From Gemmatimonadales bacterium (GTDB taxonomy: Bacteria; Gemmatimonadota; Gemmatimonadetes; Gemmatimonadales; GWC2-71-9), in assembly GCA_013813435.1 (NCBI GenBank), contig JACCRS010000035.1, positions 1 through 38,355 of the forward strand: a stretch of DNA of 38,355 nucleotides. The letters run 5' to 3'. This document shows, piece by piece, positions 8,362 through 16,287 of the stretch (the stretch's first letter is position 1; the number at the start of each line of letters is the position of its first letter). The position numbers and the translations under genes were made by a program. The notes beneath the pieces were generated by a model. It did no database searches. It worked only from the letters and a program-made list of their open reading frames with translations, and was not told the DNA's origin.

Positions 8362-8781
8362 TCAACCCCCCAGAAGAGAGCGCACTTTATGAGCGAGATC
8401 CTCCTGGGTGAAGGGTTTGGGGAGGAACGGCGCACCCGTTTCGAGGAGCCCACCTTGAAACACCTCGGAAGCGAAGCCGGACATGTAGAGGATCGGTTTA
8501 CCGGGCCAGCGCTGCTCGACGTGCCGCCCGAGCTCACGGCCATTCATGCCCGGCATTTTTATGTCGGTCAAGACAAGATGAATGGCAGCGGCATGCTGCT
8601 CGATGGTGGCTATGGCCTCACGGCCATGACTGGCCTCCAGAGTCTGGTAGCCGGTCCAGGTCAGCATCCGACTGGCTAGGTGACGAACGGCCTCCTCATC
8701 GTCGACTACGAGAACCGTATAGCCACCCGCCGGGCGCTCGGGTTGTGCCGAGTTGGTTCTCGTCGAGACTTGCTGCGCCAT
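8362..8781 (-). CDS. Stand-alone response regulator receiver protein
   Basis: The 139-residue protein is a single CheY-like receiver domain after a 20-residue tail. Acidic pair VVDDEE, phospho-acceptor Asp in LVLTDIKMPGMNG, switch residue in YMSGF and Lys in LPKPF are all present, so it should be phosphorylated. There is no output domain. It closely resembles the receiver at the end of the hybrid kinase at 34216-36882, sharing RWP, SG, GLL, the KP motif and a final KVR in the same order. This suggests it takes phosphate from hybrid kinases of that class. No kinase gene is adjacent. Confidence 0.9.
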   Translation of the reverse strand: MAQQVSTRTNSAQPERPAGGYTVLVVDDEEAVRHLASRMLTWTGYQTLEASHGREAIATIEQHAAAIHLVLTDIKMPGMNGRELGRHVEQRWPGKPILYMSGFASEVFQGGLLETGAPFLPKPFTQEDLAHKVRSLLGG

Positions 8782-8905
8782 GACCCTGGTCCATGCAGAG
8801 GCGAAAGGTGAGCCGGTGCAAACCGAAGTATCGCTCGTTCGTTTCTTCCCGCAAGCTCCGGCTGCCTCAGTGGACGTACAGCTGACCGGAATGTGTTCGA
8901 AAGCC

Positions 8906-9445
8906 CTACCGGGGAGACCCTGAAGGAGCTACCGGGGCGGACACGCCACCCGGTTGGGAGCAGGGAACCCTGCGATACGGAAATTCAATCCGGCGCGGAT
9001 TCCCGCCCGAACTTCCGTCAATCCACGCCATCACCGAGTCCGCTCCTAAGCGTCGATAGCCCACTATCTGCGGGTAATCATGCTCCGGAGCGGCAAAAAC
9101 GACGCTATCCGGCCCAACGCTGGTGGCGATGAACACGGCGGCGGGCTGGCGCGCGGGCCGGGCTTCAAAGATGATCTTTCCCGCCTTCTCGTGTATCAGT
9201 GTTAGCTCGTACTCCACCAGACCTTTGGAGCTGGTGGTGCGGGCCATACCGAGCATCGAGGCGCCGCGGACGCCCATGCGATGCTCTTCGACCACACGAT
9301 CGCCGGTGCGCATCTCCAGGCACCCCGCCATCCAGCTGAGTTGAATCACCGAAGGCATGGCCGTTGGGAGTGCTGGTCCCATCGGAACAAAGACCCCTCC
9401 GCCGGCCAGTATCAAGACCACAGCGCCGGCTGTCAGAATCCGCAT
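8906..9445 (-). CDS. DUF6265 family secreted protein
   Basis: This 179-residue protein has an N-terminal hydrophobic signal segment (residues about 4-25) followed by LSWMAGCLEMRTGDRVVEE and GASMLGMAR. Those are the hallmarks of DUF6265, a lipocalin-like beta-barrel domain found in exported proteins of unknown function. A later APEHDYPQ segment also fits. The ATG is preceded by GGAG at about six bases. It probably sits in the periplasm. The 124 bases between it and the receiver gene hold nothing recognisable. Confidence 0.75.
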   Translation of the reverse strand: MRILTAGAVVLILAGGGVFVPMGPALPTAMPSVIQLSWMAGCLEMRTGDRVVEEHRMGVRGASMLGMARTTSSKGLVEYELTLIHEKAGKIIFEARPARQPAAVFIATSVGPDSVVFAAPEHDYPQIVGYRRLGADSVMAWIDGSSGGNPRRIEFPYRRVPCSQPGGVSAPVAPSGSPR

Positions 9446-9559
9446 TTTCGCTCCAGGGTTGAAGTCAGGCGGGCGCGAATTCGATCATCCGGCCGGTGCG
9501 ACCAGCGCTCGCCGGCAGGGGTGCACAAGCTCAGGCGCGGTGTTAGTTTCCGCTCGCTG

Positions 9560-9649
<90 letters not shown>

Positions 9650-9661
9650 TCGATGCGAAAC

Positions 9662-9742
9662 AGCGTGAGCGGTGTGCAGTGAGCGGTGAGCGGGTCCCAG
9701 CATAATACCTCCCGCATACTGCTTACCGCTTACCGCTACCTG
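9662..9742. repeat. Palindromic short-tandem-repeat element, copy A
   Basis: The left arm has repeated GAGCGGT-type 7-8 bp units. The right arm has the complementary TTACCGCT units. Between them is a core with CCTCCCGCATAC at 9708-9719. The element fills the gap between tRNA-Ser and gltX. It matches the organisation of copies at 13110-13148 and 28711-28827; the latter shares 11 of the 12 core bases. Confidence 0.65.
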
Positions 9743-9755
9743 CTTTCGAGATAAG

Positions 9756-11198
9756 ATGACCACACCGCGCGTCCGCTTCGCCCCTTCCCCCACCGGCTAT
9801 CTCCACGTTGGCGGTGCCCGCACCGCCCTCTTCAACTGGCTGTTTGCCCGTCACAGCGGTGGCACTCACATCCTGCGTATCGAGGATACCGATCGCGAGC
9901 GGAGCACAGCCGAGCACACCAAGGTTATTCTCGACGGCCTTTCCTGGCTGGGAATTTCCTGGGACGAGGGGCCTTACTTTCAGGGCGAGTACGCGTCCCG
10001 CCACCGCGCGGATGCCGAGCGCCTGCTTGCGGCAGGCAAGGCGTACCGCTGTTTCTGCACTCGCGAGGAGCTCGACGCCCAGCGCTCGCAAGCCGACGCG
10101 TCCGGAATGGGATTTCGGTACGATCGCCGCTGTTACCGGCTCGCCGCCGTAGAGGTCGCGGCGCGGGTGAGCGCCGGTACACCGTCGACCATTCGATTTT
10201 TACTGGATGACGAGGAGATTGCCTGGAACGACGCGGTGCACGGCCGGATCAGCTTTCAGGGCAGAGATCTGGACGACTTCGTAATCCTGCGGAGCGACCA
10301 CACCGCCATATACAACCTGGCGGTCGTCTCGGACGACATCGACATGGGTATTACCCATGTTATCCGGGGTGACGACCACATCTCCAATACGCCGAAACAA
10401 ATTGCGCTGTACCGTGCCTTCGGCTACAACCCTCCGGTGTTTGCTCACGTGCCGATGATCCTGGGATCGGACGGGAAGAAGCTCTCGAAGCGGCACGGCG
10501 CTACTGCCGTCGGCGACTATCAGGAGCAAGGCATCTTCCCCGCCGCCATGCGTAACTTTCTGGCGCTTATGGGCTGGTCTCCGGGCGGCGATCGCGAGAT
10601 CATGACCGAGCCGGAGTTGGTGCGGCTCTTCACGCTGGAAGGCATTCAGAAAAAAGCCGCCGTCTTTGACACTACCAAGCTCGAATGGATGAACGGCCAG
10701 TACCTCTCGGCGTTGCCGGCCAGCGAGCTGCTACAACCGGTACGGCGACAACTCGCTCGCATGGGCATAGGTGACAGCCGCGACCTTGCTCCGCTGATCG
10801 ATTCGGTGAAAGCACGCTCCCGAACCATACTTCACGTCGCCGAACAGGTGGCGGTCCGGCTGGACCCCTCACGATCCAGCCCCGACGCTAAAGGGGAAGC
10901 CCTGGTCAGGAAAATGGGGGCCGCATTTTCGGGTAACCTGAGCCTTGCCGGAGCTGCATTGGAAGGGCTGCAAGCTGGCGAGTGGAATGCCGGCCGGCTG
11001 CTTGAAACGCTCCGGGCACTGGCTGAATCCAACGGACTCAAGCTGGGTGATGTCATGCAACCCATCCGGGTTGCACTCACGGGCTCAACGGTTTCGGAAC
11101 CGGTAAATGAGCTGCTGGAGGTGGTGGGTCGCGACAACAGCCTAAACCGCATCAGCGAGACGGCACGGCGCCTTGGCGGGGGTGTAAGCGCGGCGTGA
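9756..11198 (+). CDS. gltX: Glutamyl-tRNA synthetase
   Basis: The 480-residue class I aminoacyl-tRNA synthetase charges tRNA-Glu. The HIGH-type motif PSPTGYLHVGGA lies at residues 10-21. IEDTDRERS follows, then HVIRGDDHISNTPKQ, and the KMSKS-type loop DGKKLSKRHG near residue 240. A helical anticodon-binding domain forms the C-terminal third. The length is normal. The downstream CapA-like gene overlaps its stop by four bases (GTGA). An intergenic repeat element lies just upstream, and only a weak ribosome binding site precedes the ATG. Confidence 0.97.
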   Translation: MTTPRVRFAPSPTGYLHVGGARTALFNWLFARHSGGTHILRIEDTDRERSTAEHTKVILDGLSWLGISWDEGPYFQGEYASRHRADAERLLAAGKAYRCFCTREELDAQRSQADASGMGFRYDRRCYRLAAVEVAARVSAGTPSTIRFLLDDEEIAWNDAVHGRISFQGRDLDDFVILRSDHTAIYNLAVVSDDIDMGITHVIRGDDHISNTPKQIALYRAFGYNPPVFAHVPMILGSDGKKLSKRHGATAVGDYQEQGIFPAAMRNFLALMGWSPGGDREIMTEPELVRLFTLEGIQKKAAVFDTTKLEWMNGQYLSALPASELLQPVRRQLARMGIGDSRDLAPLIDSVKARSRTILHVAEQVAVRLDPSRSSPDAKGEALVRKMGAAFSGNLSLAGAALEGLQAGEWNAGRLLETLRALAESNGLKLGDVMQPIRVALTGSTVSEPVNELLEVVGRDNSLNRISETARRLGGGVSAA

Positions 11199-12481
11199 GG
11201 GTAAGCCATCCGTGGTTAGTCCTGACGGTGGCCCTGGGTTGCGCCAGGACTGCCCCCCCACCGCAGCCGCAGCCGCAGCCCGCGCCGCGCGCCGAGCCGG
11301 TGGACACCGGGGTACCGCCAGACTCACCGCTGCTCGAGCCGGCTCCGGCTCCCGCTCCCGTCTCACGCCTATACGCGCCAGTTCGCCTGGCGTTCGTAGG
11401 CGACATCAATCTCGGTACCGAAACGCTTCCCGACGGAGTGCCACCCGACAGTGGCCGCGGTCTGTTGGAGCGGGCGCGCCCCAGCCTGGTCGGTGATCTC
11501 GTAGTCGGAAATTTTGAGGGAGTACTGGCCGATACCGGCAGCTCTACGAAATGTCTGGCACCGCCCGCGCGACGGGGCACTCGCAAAGAGCCGGTCAAGG
11601 CCCGCGGTCCGAAGCCTCAACCAGCGACTCGTCCCAATTGCTATGCGTTCCGCACGCCAACCATGCTGGCCCCCCGACTGGTGGAGGCCGGCTTTACCCA
11701 CATGAACCTGGCCAACAACCACGCCAACGATCTGGGACCGGCGGGACGCGAATCGACCGATGAGGCACTCCTGGCGCTGGGGGTTCGCCTTTACGGCCCG
11801 CTCGGAGAGATCTCGGTGGACACGGTTCGGCGAGGTGAGAGCCTGACAACGGTGGCGCTGGTCGGTTTCGCTACCTATCCGTACGCCTACAACCTCCTGG
11901 ATATCGAGCGCAGCGCGGCGGTGGTAGACTCGATCCGTCCCGGCGTCGACCTCTTGCTGGTGACTTTTCACGGAGGAACAGAAGGAATAAACGCGCTACA
12001 CACCAGCGAGGCAGCCGAGTCACTGGGACGGGAGCCGCGCGGCGACCTTCGGCGCTGGGCTCGAGCCGTGATCGATGCGGGGGCCGACGCAGTGATCGGA
12101 CACGGTCCTCATGTGCTCCGGGGCATGGAGTTCTATCGCGATCGCCTGATAGCATACTCACTGGGCAACTTTGCCACGTATCGAGGCTTCAACGTGAGTG
12201 GGCCGCGGGGAATCACTGCGGTGCTACAGCTGGAGTTTTCCGAGGAGCGCAGGCTTCAGATCGCACGACTGGTGCCCATGATGCAGCTGCCCAGGCAGGG
12301 CCCCTTCCCCGATCCTGACAGCGCGGCGATCTCCCTCGTCCAGCGGCTATCAGCTGAGGATTTCGGGGCATCCGCCGCGGTTATCACGAGATCGGGAGAG
12401 ATCCTGATGCCCACGCAAGGCAAGGAACGTGATCGGCGCATCCCGACTATCCACCCAGGGCCGCCGCAACGCCCGGAATGA
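11195..12481 (+). CDS. CapA-family metallophosphatase-like lipoprotein
   Basis: This 428-residue protein has a short signal ending in the lipobox VALGC and then a Pro/Gln-rich linker, so it is probably an outer lipoprotein. The core is the PGA_cap domain, a calcineurin-like fold. Metal-site motifs FVGDINLG, VVGNFEG, NLANNHANDLG, TFHGG and GHGPHVLRG are intact. The family is tied to poly-gamma-glutamate capsule formation in Bacillus, but most Gram-negative members are of unknown role. The GTG start overlaps the gltX stop (GTGA), so it is coupled to gltX. Confidence 0.88.
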   Translation: MRVSHPWLVLTVALGCARTAPPPQPQPQPAPRAEPVDTGVPPDSPLLEPAPAPAPVSRLYAPVRLAFVGDINLGTETLPDGVPPDSGRGLLERARPSLVGDLVVGNFEGVLADTGSSTKCLAPPARRGTRKEPVKARGPKPQPATRPNCYAFRTPTMLAPRLVEAGFTHMNLANNHANDLGPAGRESTDEALLALGVRLYGPLGEISVDTVRRGESLTTVALVGFATYPYAYNLLDIERSAAVVDSIRPGVDLLLVTFHGGTEGINALHTSEAAESLGREPRGDLRRWARAVIDAGADAVIGHGPHVLRGMEFYRDRLIAYSLGNFATYRGFNVSGPRGITAVLQLEFSEERRLQIARLVPMMQLPRQGPFPDPDSAAISLVQRLSAEDFGASAAVITRSGEILMPTQGKERDRRIPTIHPGPPQRPE

Positions 12482-12543
12482 GGTGCGTGGTCGAAACCCC
12501 GCGCCTTGCCGTATTGTCTGGCCCCACCTACTGATTCAACGAG

Positions 12544-13110
12544 ATGACAGCCGCACCTGACCCCACCGGGGAAAACCCGGTCCCCACACCTGCCGCGATC
12601 GCGGCTACAGAAGAGCCGGTCCAGCTGAAGGTCACCCTGATAGATGATGAGCGGGTGCCTTCCGGCATGGTCTGCATGGGCACCTACCGCAACGACCGTC
12701 TGGTTGCTCGAGCGGTCCTATCACCGGAAGCGTGGGCTCAGATCGAAGAGCACCGATTCTTCGATCAACCGCTCCAGGTGGTTCTGGTGGCGCGGCTGGC
12801 GCCTCCAGGGCTACAGTGTCAGCTCTTCGCTATGGTGCCGCTCCCCCAGGACGAGCTGGACGACGCTGAGGAACCATGGGCTGCCAGTGTCCCCAGCTCC
12901 GCATATGAGTCGGTGCTGCAGAGCGAATCGGACGAGCAGGAGGATCCCCAGGTTGCCCCCATCCCACTCGGCAACATCGTACGTTTTGAGCGTGACCGGG
13001 TGCACCCGGACAGCCTGCCGCTCGAGACCGCCGATGTGCTAAAGAAGATTATCGAGGGAGGTACGTCGGAAGTGGTGGACCGGGCCCTCTCGGATCTGCT
13101 GGGGCTATGA
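12544..13110 (+). CDS. Acidic protein of unknown function
   Basis: I do not recognise this 188-residue protein. The first 25 residues are rich in Pro, Ala and Glu. A compact part (about residues 27-105) with alternating hydrophobic strands follows, including VTLIDDERVPSGMVCMGTY. An acidic linker (SESDEQEDP) and a C-terminal helical segment complete it. No signal peptide or membrane segment is seen, so it is probably cytoplasmic. It lies 62 bases after the CapA-like gene, so it may be in the gltX transcript. A copy of the short-tandem-repeat element begins at its stop codon. Confidence 0.65.
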   Translation: MTAAPDPTGENPVPTPAAIAATEEPVQLKVTLIDDERVPSGMVCMGTYRNDRLVARAVLSPEAWAQIEEHRFFDQPLQVVLVARLAPPGLQCQLFAMVPLPQDELDDAEEPWAASVPSSAYESVLQSESDEQEDPQVAPIPLGNIVRFERDRVHPDSLPLETADVLKKIIEGGTSEVVDRALSDLLGL

Positions 13111-13148
13111 AGCGGTGAGCTGTAAGCGGTAAGCGGGAAGCGGTAAGC
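13110..13148. repeat. Short-tandem-repeat element, half copy B
   Basis: AAGCGGT-type 8-base units are repeated about four times and end in AAATGCG. In copy A on the opposite strand the same units are followed at the same spacing by AGTATGCG. Only one arm is present here. It fills the gap between two convergent genes. Confidence 0.6.
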
Positions 13149-13156
13149 CAAATGCG

Positions 13157-13600
13157 TCACACAAACACGCCGGTTCGAAACCTCCAGATCCGGCTCAGTA
13201 GATCTTCCAGGTAGCCTTCGGTCATGAACACGTCCACCGCCGCCGCCGTGAACGAGGCATCCACGCCCCAGAGGCTCCCGCGCTTCAACTCACCCTCGAA
13301 GTCCGCCTGCACAAACACCCGTTCATCGCGAGAGTACACCGTCGGCAGCGCCTCCGCCAACTCGTGCGACACGCCGTTCGCTCCTGGTCCGCCGATGGCG
13401 ATGGTCGGATTGAGATGAAAGATCCGGTTTTGGAGATACCACAGATCGGCCACGACCACGGCTCTGCGGTAGGCGTGACCCAGGCCGCGGCGATCGATTT
13501 CCGACTTCAACCGGTAGGCTAGCGGGCGATCCCGTTCCTCGGCTGTGAGGGACGCTCCGGTGACCAGCACATCCGTCTCATCGGTGTCGACGAGCTTCAC
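13157..13600 (-). CDS. Protein of unknown function with GGPGAN motif
   Basis: This 147-residue protein starts at a GTG that overlaps the stop of the TonB-like gene (GTGA at 13600-13597). The longer frame to 14059 is only an out-of-phase reading of that gene. I cannot assign a family. Visible features are LVTGASL near the N-terminus, a central TIAIGGPGANGVS that looks like a small-residue nucleotide- or phosphate-binding turn, WGVD, and a helical C-terminus. It has no signal peptide. It is the last gene of the long minus-strand operon. The motif and the coupling suggest a real, conserved gene. Confidence 0.7.
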   Translation of the reverse strand: MKLVDTDETDVLVTGASLTAEERDRPLAYRLKSEIDRRGLGHAYRRAVVVADLWYLQNRIFHLNPTIAIGGPGANGVSHELAEALPTVYSRDERVFVQADFEGELKRGSLWGVDASFTAAAVDVFMTEGYLEDLLSRIWRFRTGVFV

Positions 13601-14550
13601 GGCGTGGCCGGCGTCTGGGGAGGGGGGGCGGTGCGCTGATTCCTTTCCAGCTCGCGCTCCCGCTCCTTTCTCAATCGGATTTCGCGGATGACTTGCTTGA
13701 ACTCCTCGAGGGTCTCCGCCCGCCGGGCGGCGTAGAGCAGATCGGCGCGCATTCCCATGAGGCGATTGTACGCCCGGTTCTGGTCTATGTTGCCGCCGGA
13801 GAGAGGAAGCAGTGCCAGAACCGCCGCTGGGATCTTGAGGCCGGCGACGTAAATGTTCTGCGAATCGAGTCCGAATTTTCGTCCGGCAACCTCGGTGGTC
13901 CAGCTGGGCAGCGCCACATTCCTGCTGGCCGGATCGCTGGCAATGGAGTCGAGATAAGCCTGCACGATGACCGAGACCACACTGTCCAGGAGCTCCGCCC
14001 GGCTCTGAGAAAGCCGCTGAGCCAGCTCCTCCGGCGGCAGTGGAAGTGGCCGAACCCAAAGGCGGCCCGCCGCCAGGCCGGGTCCGATGCGAGGCGCGCC
14101 GGTGGAGCTGGCGGGCGGCGCTCCGACTTCAGACTCCGGCTGCTCCACCCGCTCCGGAGTGGGCAGCACCGCCACGGCCTCCCGCGGGTTGGGGAGCACG
14201 GGTCGGGGAACTTGCCGGCCGGGCGTGCCGACGAGGCGTTCAGGCGCGTCACTGATTCCCCGTTCGCCCACCCGCTCTGGCAGCTGATAACGCATGATCG
14301 CCTCGTCGGACCCGCCGGCGGGGGGAGAGAGTACGATCAGCTGGCGGGGCAGCTTCGGCACATCCGGCAGCCGGCCGGTGATCCACCCGAAAAGCAGAGA
14401 ACTATGAATGAGGACGCTGACCGTGGTTGCCATCCAGGGCCAGCGGGAGCGGGTCCGCAAGTGGAGGTCAAACGGTCGTCGCAAGCGCGCCTCTGCCGAC
14501 GCGGTCAAGCGCGCGTCCCAGCCGTTGGGCCGCCAACTGTAGCCGGTCAC
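13597..14550 (-). CDS. One-span, proline-rich TonB-like protein
   Basis: The 317-residue frame has one N-terminal membrane span (about residues 39-57, MATTVSVLIHSSLLFGW), a Pro/Arg/Glu-rich periplasmic stretch and a C-terminal domain ending in a charged coiled coil (EEFKQVIREIRLRKERERE). This layout resembles energy-transducer TonB or periplasmic scaffold proteins, but I see no typical TonB C-terminal YP motif. The start is uncertain. GTG at 14550 overlaps the aminotransferase by 83 bases. TTG at 14460 and ATG at 14433 are alternatives, and none has a clear ribosome site. The downstream unknown gene is coupled to it. Confidence 0.65.
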   Translation of the reverse strand: MTGYSWRPNGWDARLTASAEARLRRPFDLHLRTRSRWPWMATTVSVLIHSSLLFGWITGRLPDVPKLPRQLIVLSPPAGGSDEAIMRYQLPERVGERGISDAPERLVGTPGRQVPRPVLPNPREAVAVLPTPERVEQPESEVGAPPASSTGAPRIGPGLAAGRLWVRPLPLPPEELAQRLSQSRAELLDSVVSVIVQAYLDSIASDPASRNVALPSWTTEVAGRKFGLDSQNIYVAGLKIPAAVLALLPLSGGNIDQNRAYNRLMGMRADLLYAARRAETLEEFKQVIREIRLRKERERELERNQRTAPPPQTPATP

Positions 14551-15664
14551 TATTTACCGTCAAGGCAATCCGGAAGAACCCTTCCCCCGCTGGTCCGAAT
14601 CCGCTTCCCGGGAGCACGACCACGCCCATTTCCTCGAGAGCGTGACGAGCGAACCCTGCGGAGGCCACTCCTTTCGGGAGTGGAATCCACAGATACATGG
14701 CGGCCTTGGGCGGCTCTACGGCAAATCCTACCTGGCGGAGCGCTCCTACCGCGGCATCGCGGCGGCGCTGCAGCTCGGAGCGAATCGGCTCGACCAGAGC
14801 TTCGCTTGCATCAAGCGTAGCTGCACCAGCCTTCTGCACTGCCAGGAACGGTCCGGTGTCAACGTAGGATTTTACCCGGGTGAGTGCACCGACCAGCTCC
14901 GGCCGACCCGCCGCAAAGCCCAGGCGCCAGCCCGTCATCGAATAGCTCTTTGACAACGAGAAGAACTCGATTGCCACATCGCGAGCTCCGGCAGTCTCGA
15001 AGATGCTGGGAGCGCGGTACCCATCAAAGGTCAGATCGCAATACGCATTGTCGTATGCGAGCAGAATGCCGTGCTCCCGGCAGATGGCCACCGTCCGCTC
15101 CAGATAGGCCGGGTTGGCTACGGCTGCGGTCGGATTGTTGGGATAGTTGATGAAGACAATTCTGGCGCGACGCAGCGTCTCCACCGGCACCTGGGCCAGC
15201 TGGAGCAGAAAGGAATTGTCCGGCTTGAGAGGGGCAATGTACGGCTCGGCGCCCGCCAACAAGGCTCCACCGATGTACGCCTGATAGCCAGGCTCAGGCA
15301 CGATGGCTACGTCGCCGGGATTAATTACCGTCAGGGGCAGGTGAGACAACCCTTCCTTGGAGCCTATCAGTGGTAAGGTCTCGGTAGCCGGATCGAAGTG
15401 GAGTCCGAATCGTCGCTCGATCCAGCGTGAGGCGGCTTGCCGGAACTCGGGCAGACCCTGCTGAAATCCGTACTTGCTCAGAGCAGGATTGCGCAGCGCG
15501 GCCCCCATAGCCTGCACCGCCAACTCGGGGGGCGGGGTGTCATTGTCGCCGGCGCCGAGATCTATGACGTCGACTCCGGCTTCAACCAGGCGCCGCTTGA
15601 TCGACGGAATCTCCGCCAGCGGGTAACCGGGCAGGCTCTCGACTCGCGTGCTGAGACGGATCAT
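14468..15664 (-). CDS. Class I/II PLP-dependent aminotransferase (DapL/aspartate type)
   Basis: This 398-residue enzyme starts at the ATG overlapping the FAH-family stop (ATGA at 15664-15661). Fold type I motifs are visible: IDLGAGDNDTPPP near the start, YGFQQGLPEFR, NYPNNPTAA for cofactor binding, YDNAYCDL, and the PLP lysine in SLSKSYSMTGWRLGF. The C-terminal arginine region is FFRIALT. The pattern is close to LL-diaminopimelate aminotransferases and related aspartate aminotransferases, so a role in lysine or aspartate-family metabolism is likely. Specificity cannot be fixed from sequence alone. Confidence 0.88.
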   Translation of the reverse strand: MIRLSTRVESLPGYPLAEIPSIKRRLVEAGVDVIDLGAGDNDTPPPELAVQAMGAALRNPALSKYGFQQGLPEFRQAASRWIERRFGLHFDPATETLPLIGSKEGLSHLPLTVINPGDVAIVPEPGYQAYIGGALLAGAEPYIAPLKPDNSFLLQLAQVPVETLRRARIVFINYPNNPTAAVANPAYLERTVAICREHGILLAYDNAYCDLTFDGYRAPSIFETAGARDVAIEFFSLSKSYSMTGWRLGFAAGRPELVGALTRVKSYVDTGPFLAVQKAGAATLDASEALVEPIRSELQRRRDAAVGALRQVGFAVEPPKAAMYLWIPLPKGVASAGFARHALEEMGVVVLPGSGFGPAGEGFFRIALTVNSDRLQLAAQRLGRALDRVGRGALATTV

Positions 15665-16287
15665 CGGCCCTCTGCGCCGGCAACAGGGTTGGAAAGGATG
15701 CCCACTCCGGGGATCTCCACCTCTACTACATCGCCTTGGTGCAGCGGAGCGGTTCCGGCCGGAGTACCGGTGGCGATGAGATCCCCCGGCTCCAACGTCA
15801 TGATGCCACTGAGAAAGGACACCAGCTCGGGAATCGAGAAATGCATGTCGGCCGACCGCGCCCGCTGGCGCTCGACGCCGTTTACCCGACAGATGAGGTC
15901 GAGGGAGCGCCAATCGAGGCTGCCGGCCACTCGCGGTCCGACCGGGCAAAAGGTGTCGAATCCTTTGGCCCTGCCCCACTGCCCGTCCTTCTTTTGGAGA
16001 TCTCGACAGGTGACATCGTTCACGCAGACATATCCGCCGATGGCGCGCTCGGCCCCAGCCACATCAGCATGACGGATCCGCTTGCCGATTACCACTCCGA
16101 TCTCGGCCTCGAACTCCACTCGGGTGGAGACGACTGGAAGCTGGATAGTGTCACCGGTGCCGATCAGTGCGGTAGGCGGCTTGAAAAAGATGATCGGGAC
16201 CTCAGGCATTTCGTTGCCCAGCTCCCGGGCGTGCTCCGCGTAATTCCGCCCGATACCGATGATCTTCGTGGGACGAACTGGTATCAT
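15661..16287 (-). CDS. Fumarylacetoacetate hydrolase family protein
   Basis: The 208-residue protein starts at the ATG inside the ATGA overlap with the helicase stop at 16287-16284. Family motifs: GIGRNYAEHA, FFKPPTALIG, VEFEAEIGVVIGKR with the metal-binding E-x-E, GYVCVNDVT, KGFDTFCPVGP and GDLIATGTPAG. Its short length matches the acylpyruvase / oxaloacetate decarboxylase group (FAHD1-like), which cleaves or decarboxylates beta-keto acids with Mg2+ in the cytoplasm. The natural substrate is not evident from the operon. Confidence 0.9.
   Translation of the reverse strand: MIPVRPTKIIGIGRNYAEHARELGNEMPEVPIIFFKPPTALIGTGDTIQLPVVSTRVEFEAEIGVVIGKRIRHADVAGAERAIGGYVCVNDVTCRDLQKKDGQWGRAKGFDTFCPVGPRVAGSLDWRSLDLICRVNGVERQRARSADMHFSIPELVSFLSGIMTLEPGDLIATGTPAGTAPLHQGDVVEVEIPGVGILSNPVAGAEGR

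Noticed and set aside
14468-15979. 503-residue reading of the aminotransferase
   Set aside because: The added N-terminus is an out-of-phase reading of the FAH-family gene; the ATG at 15664 fits the family start and the overlap.
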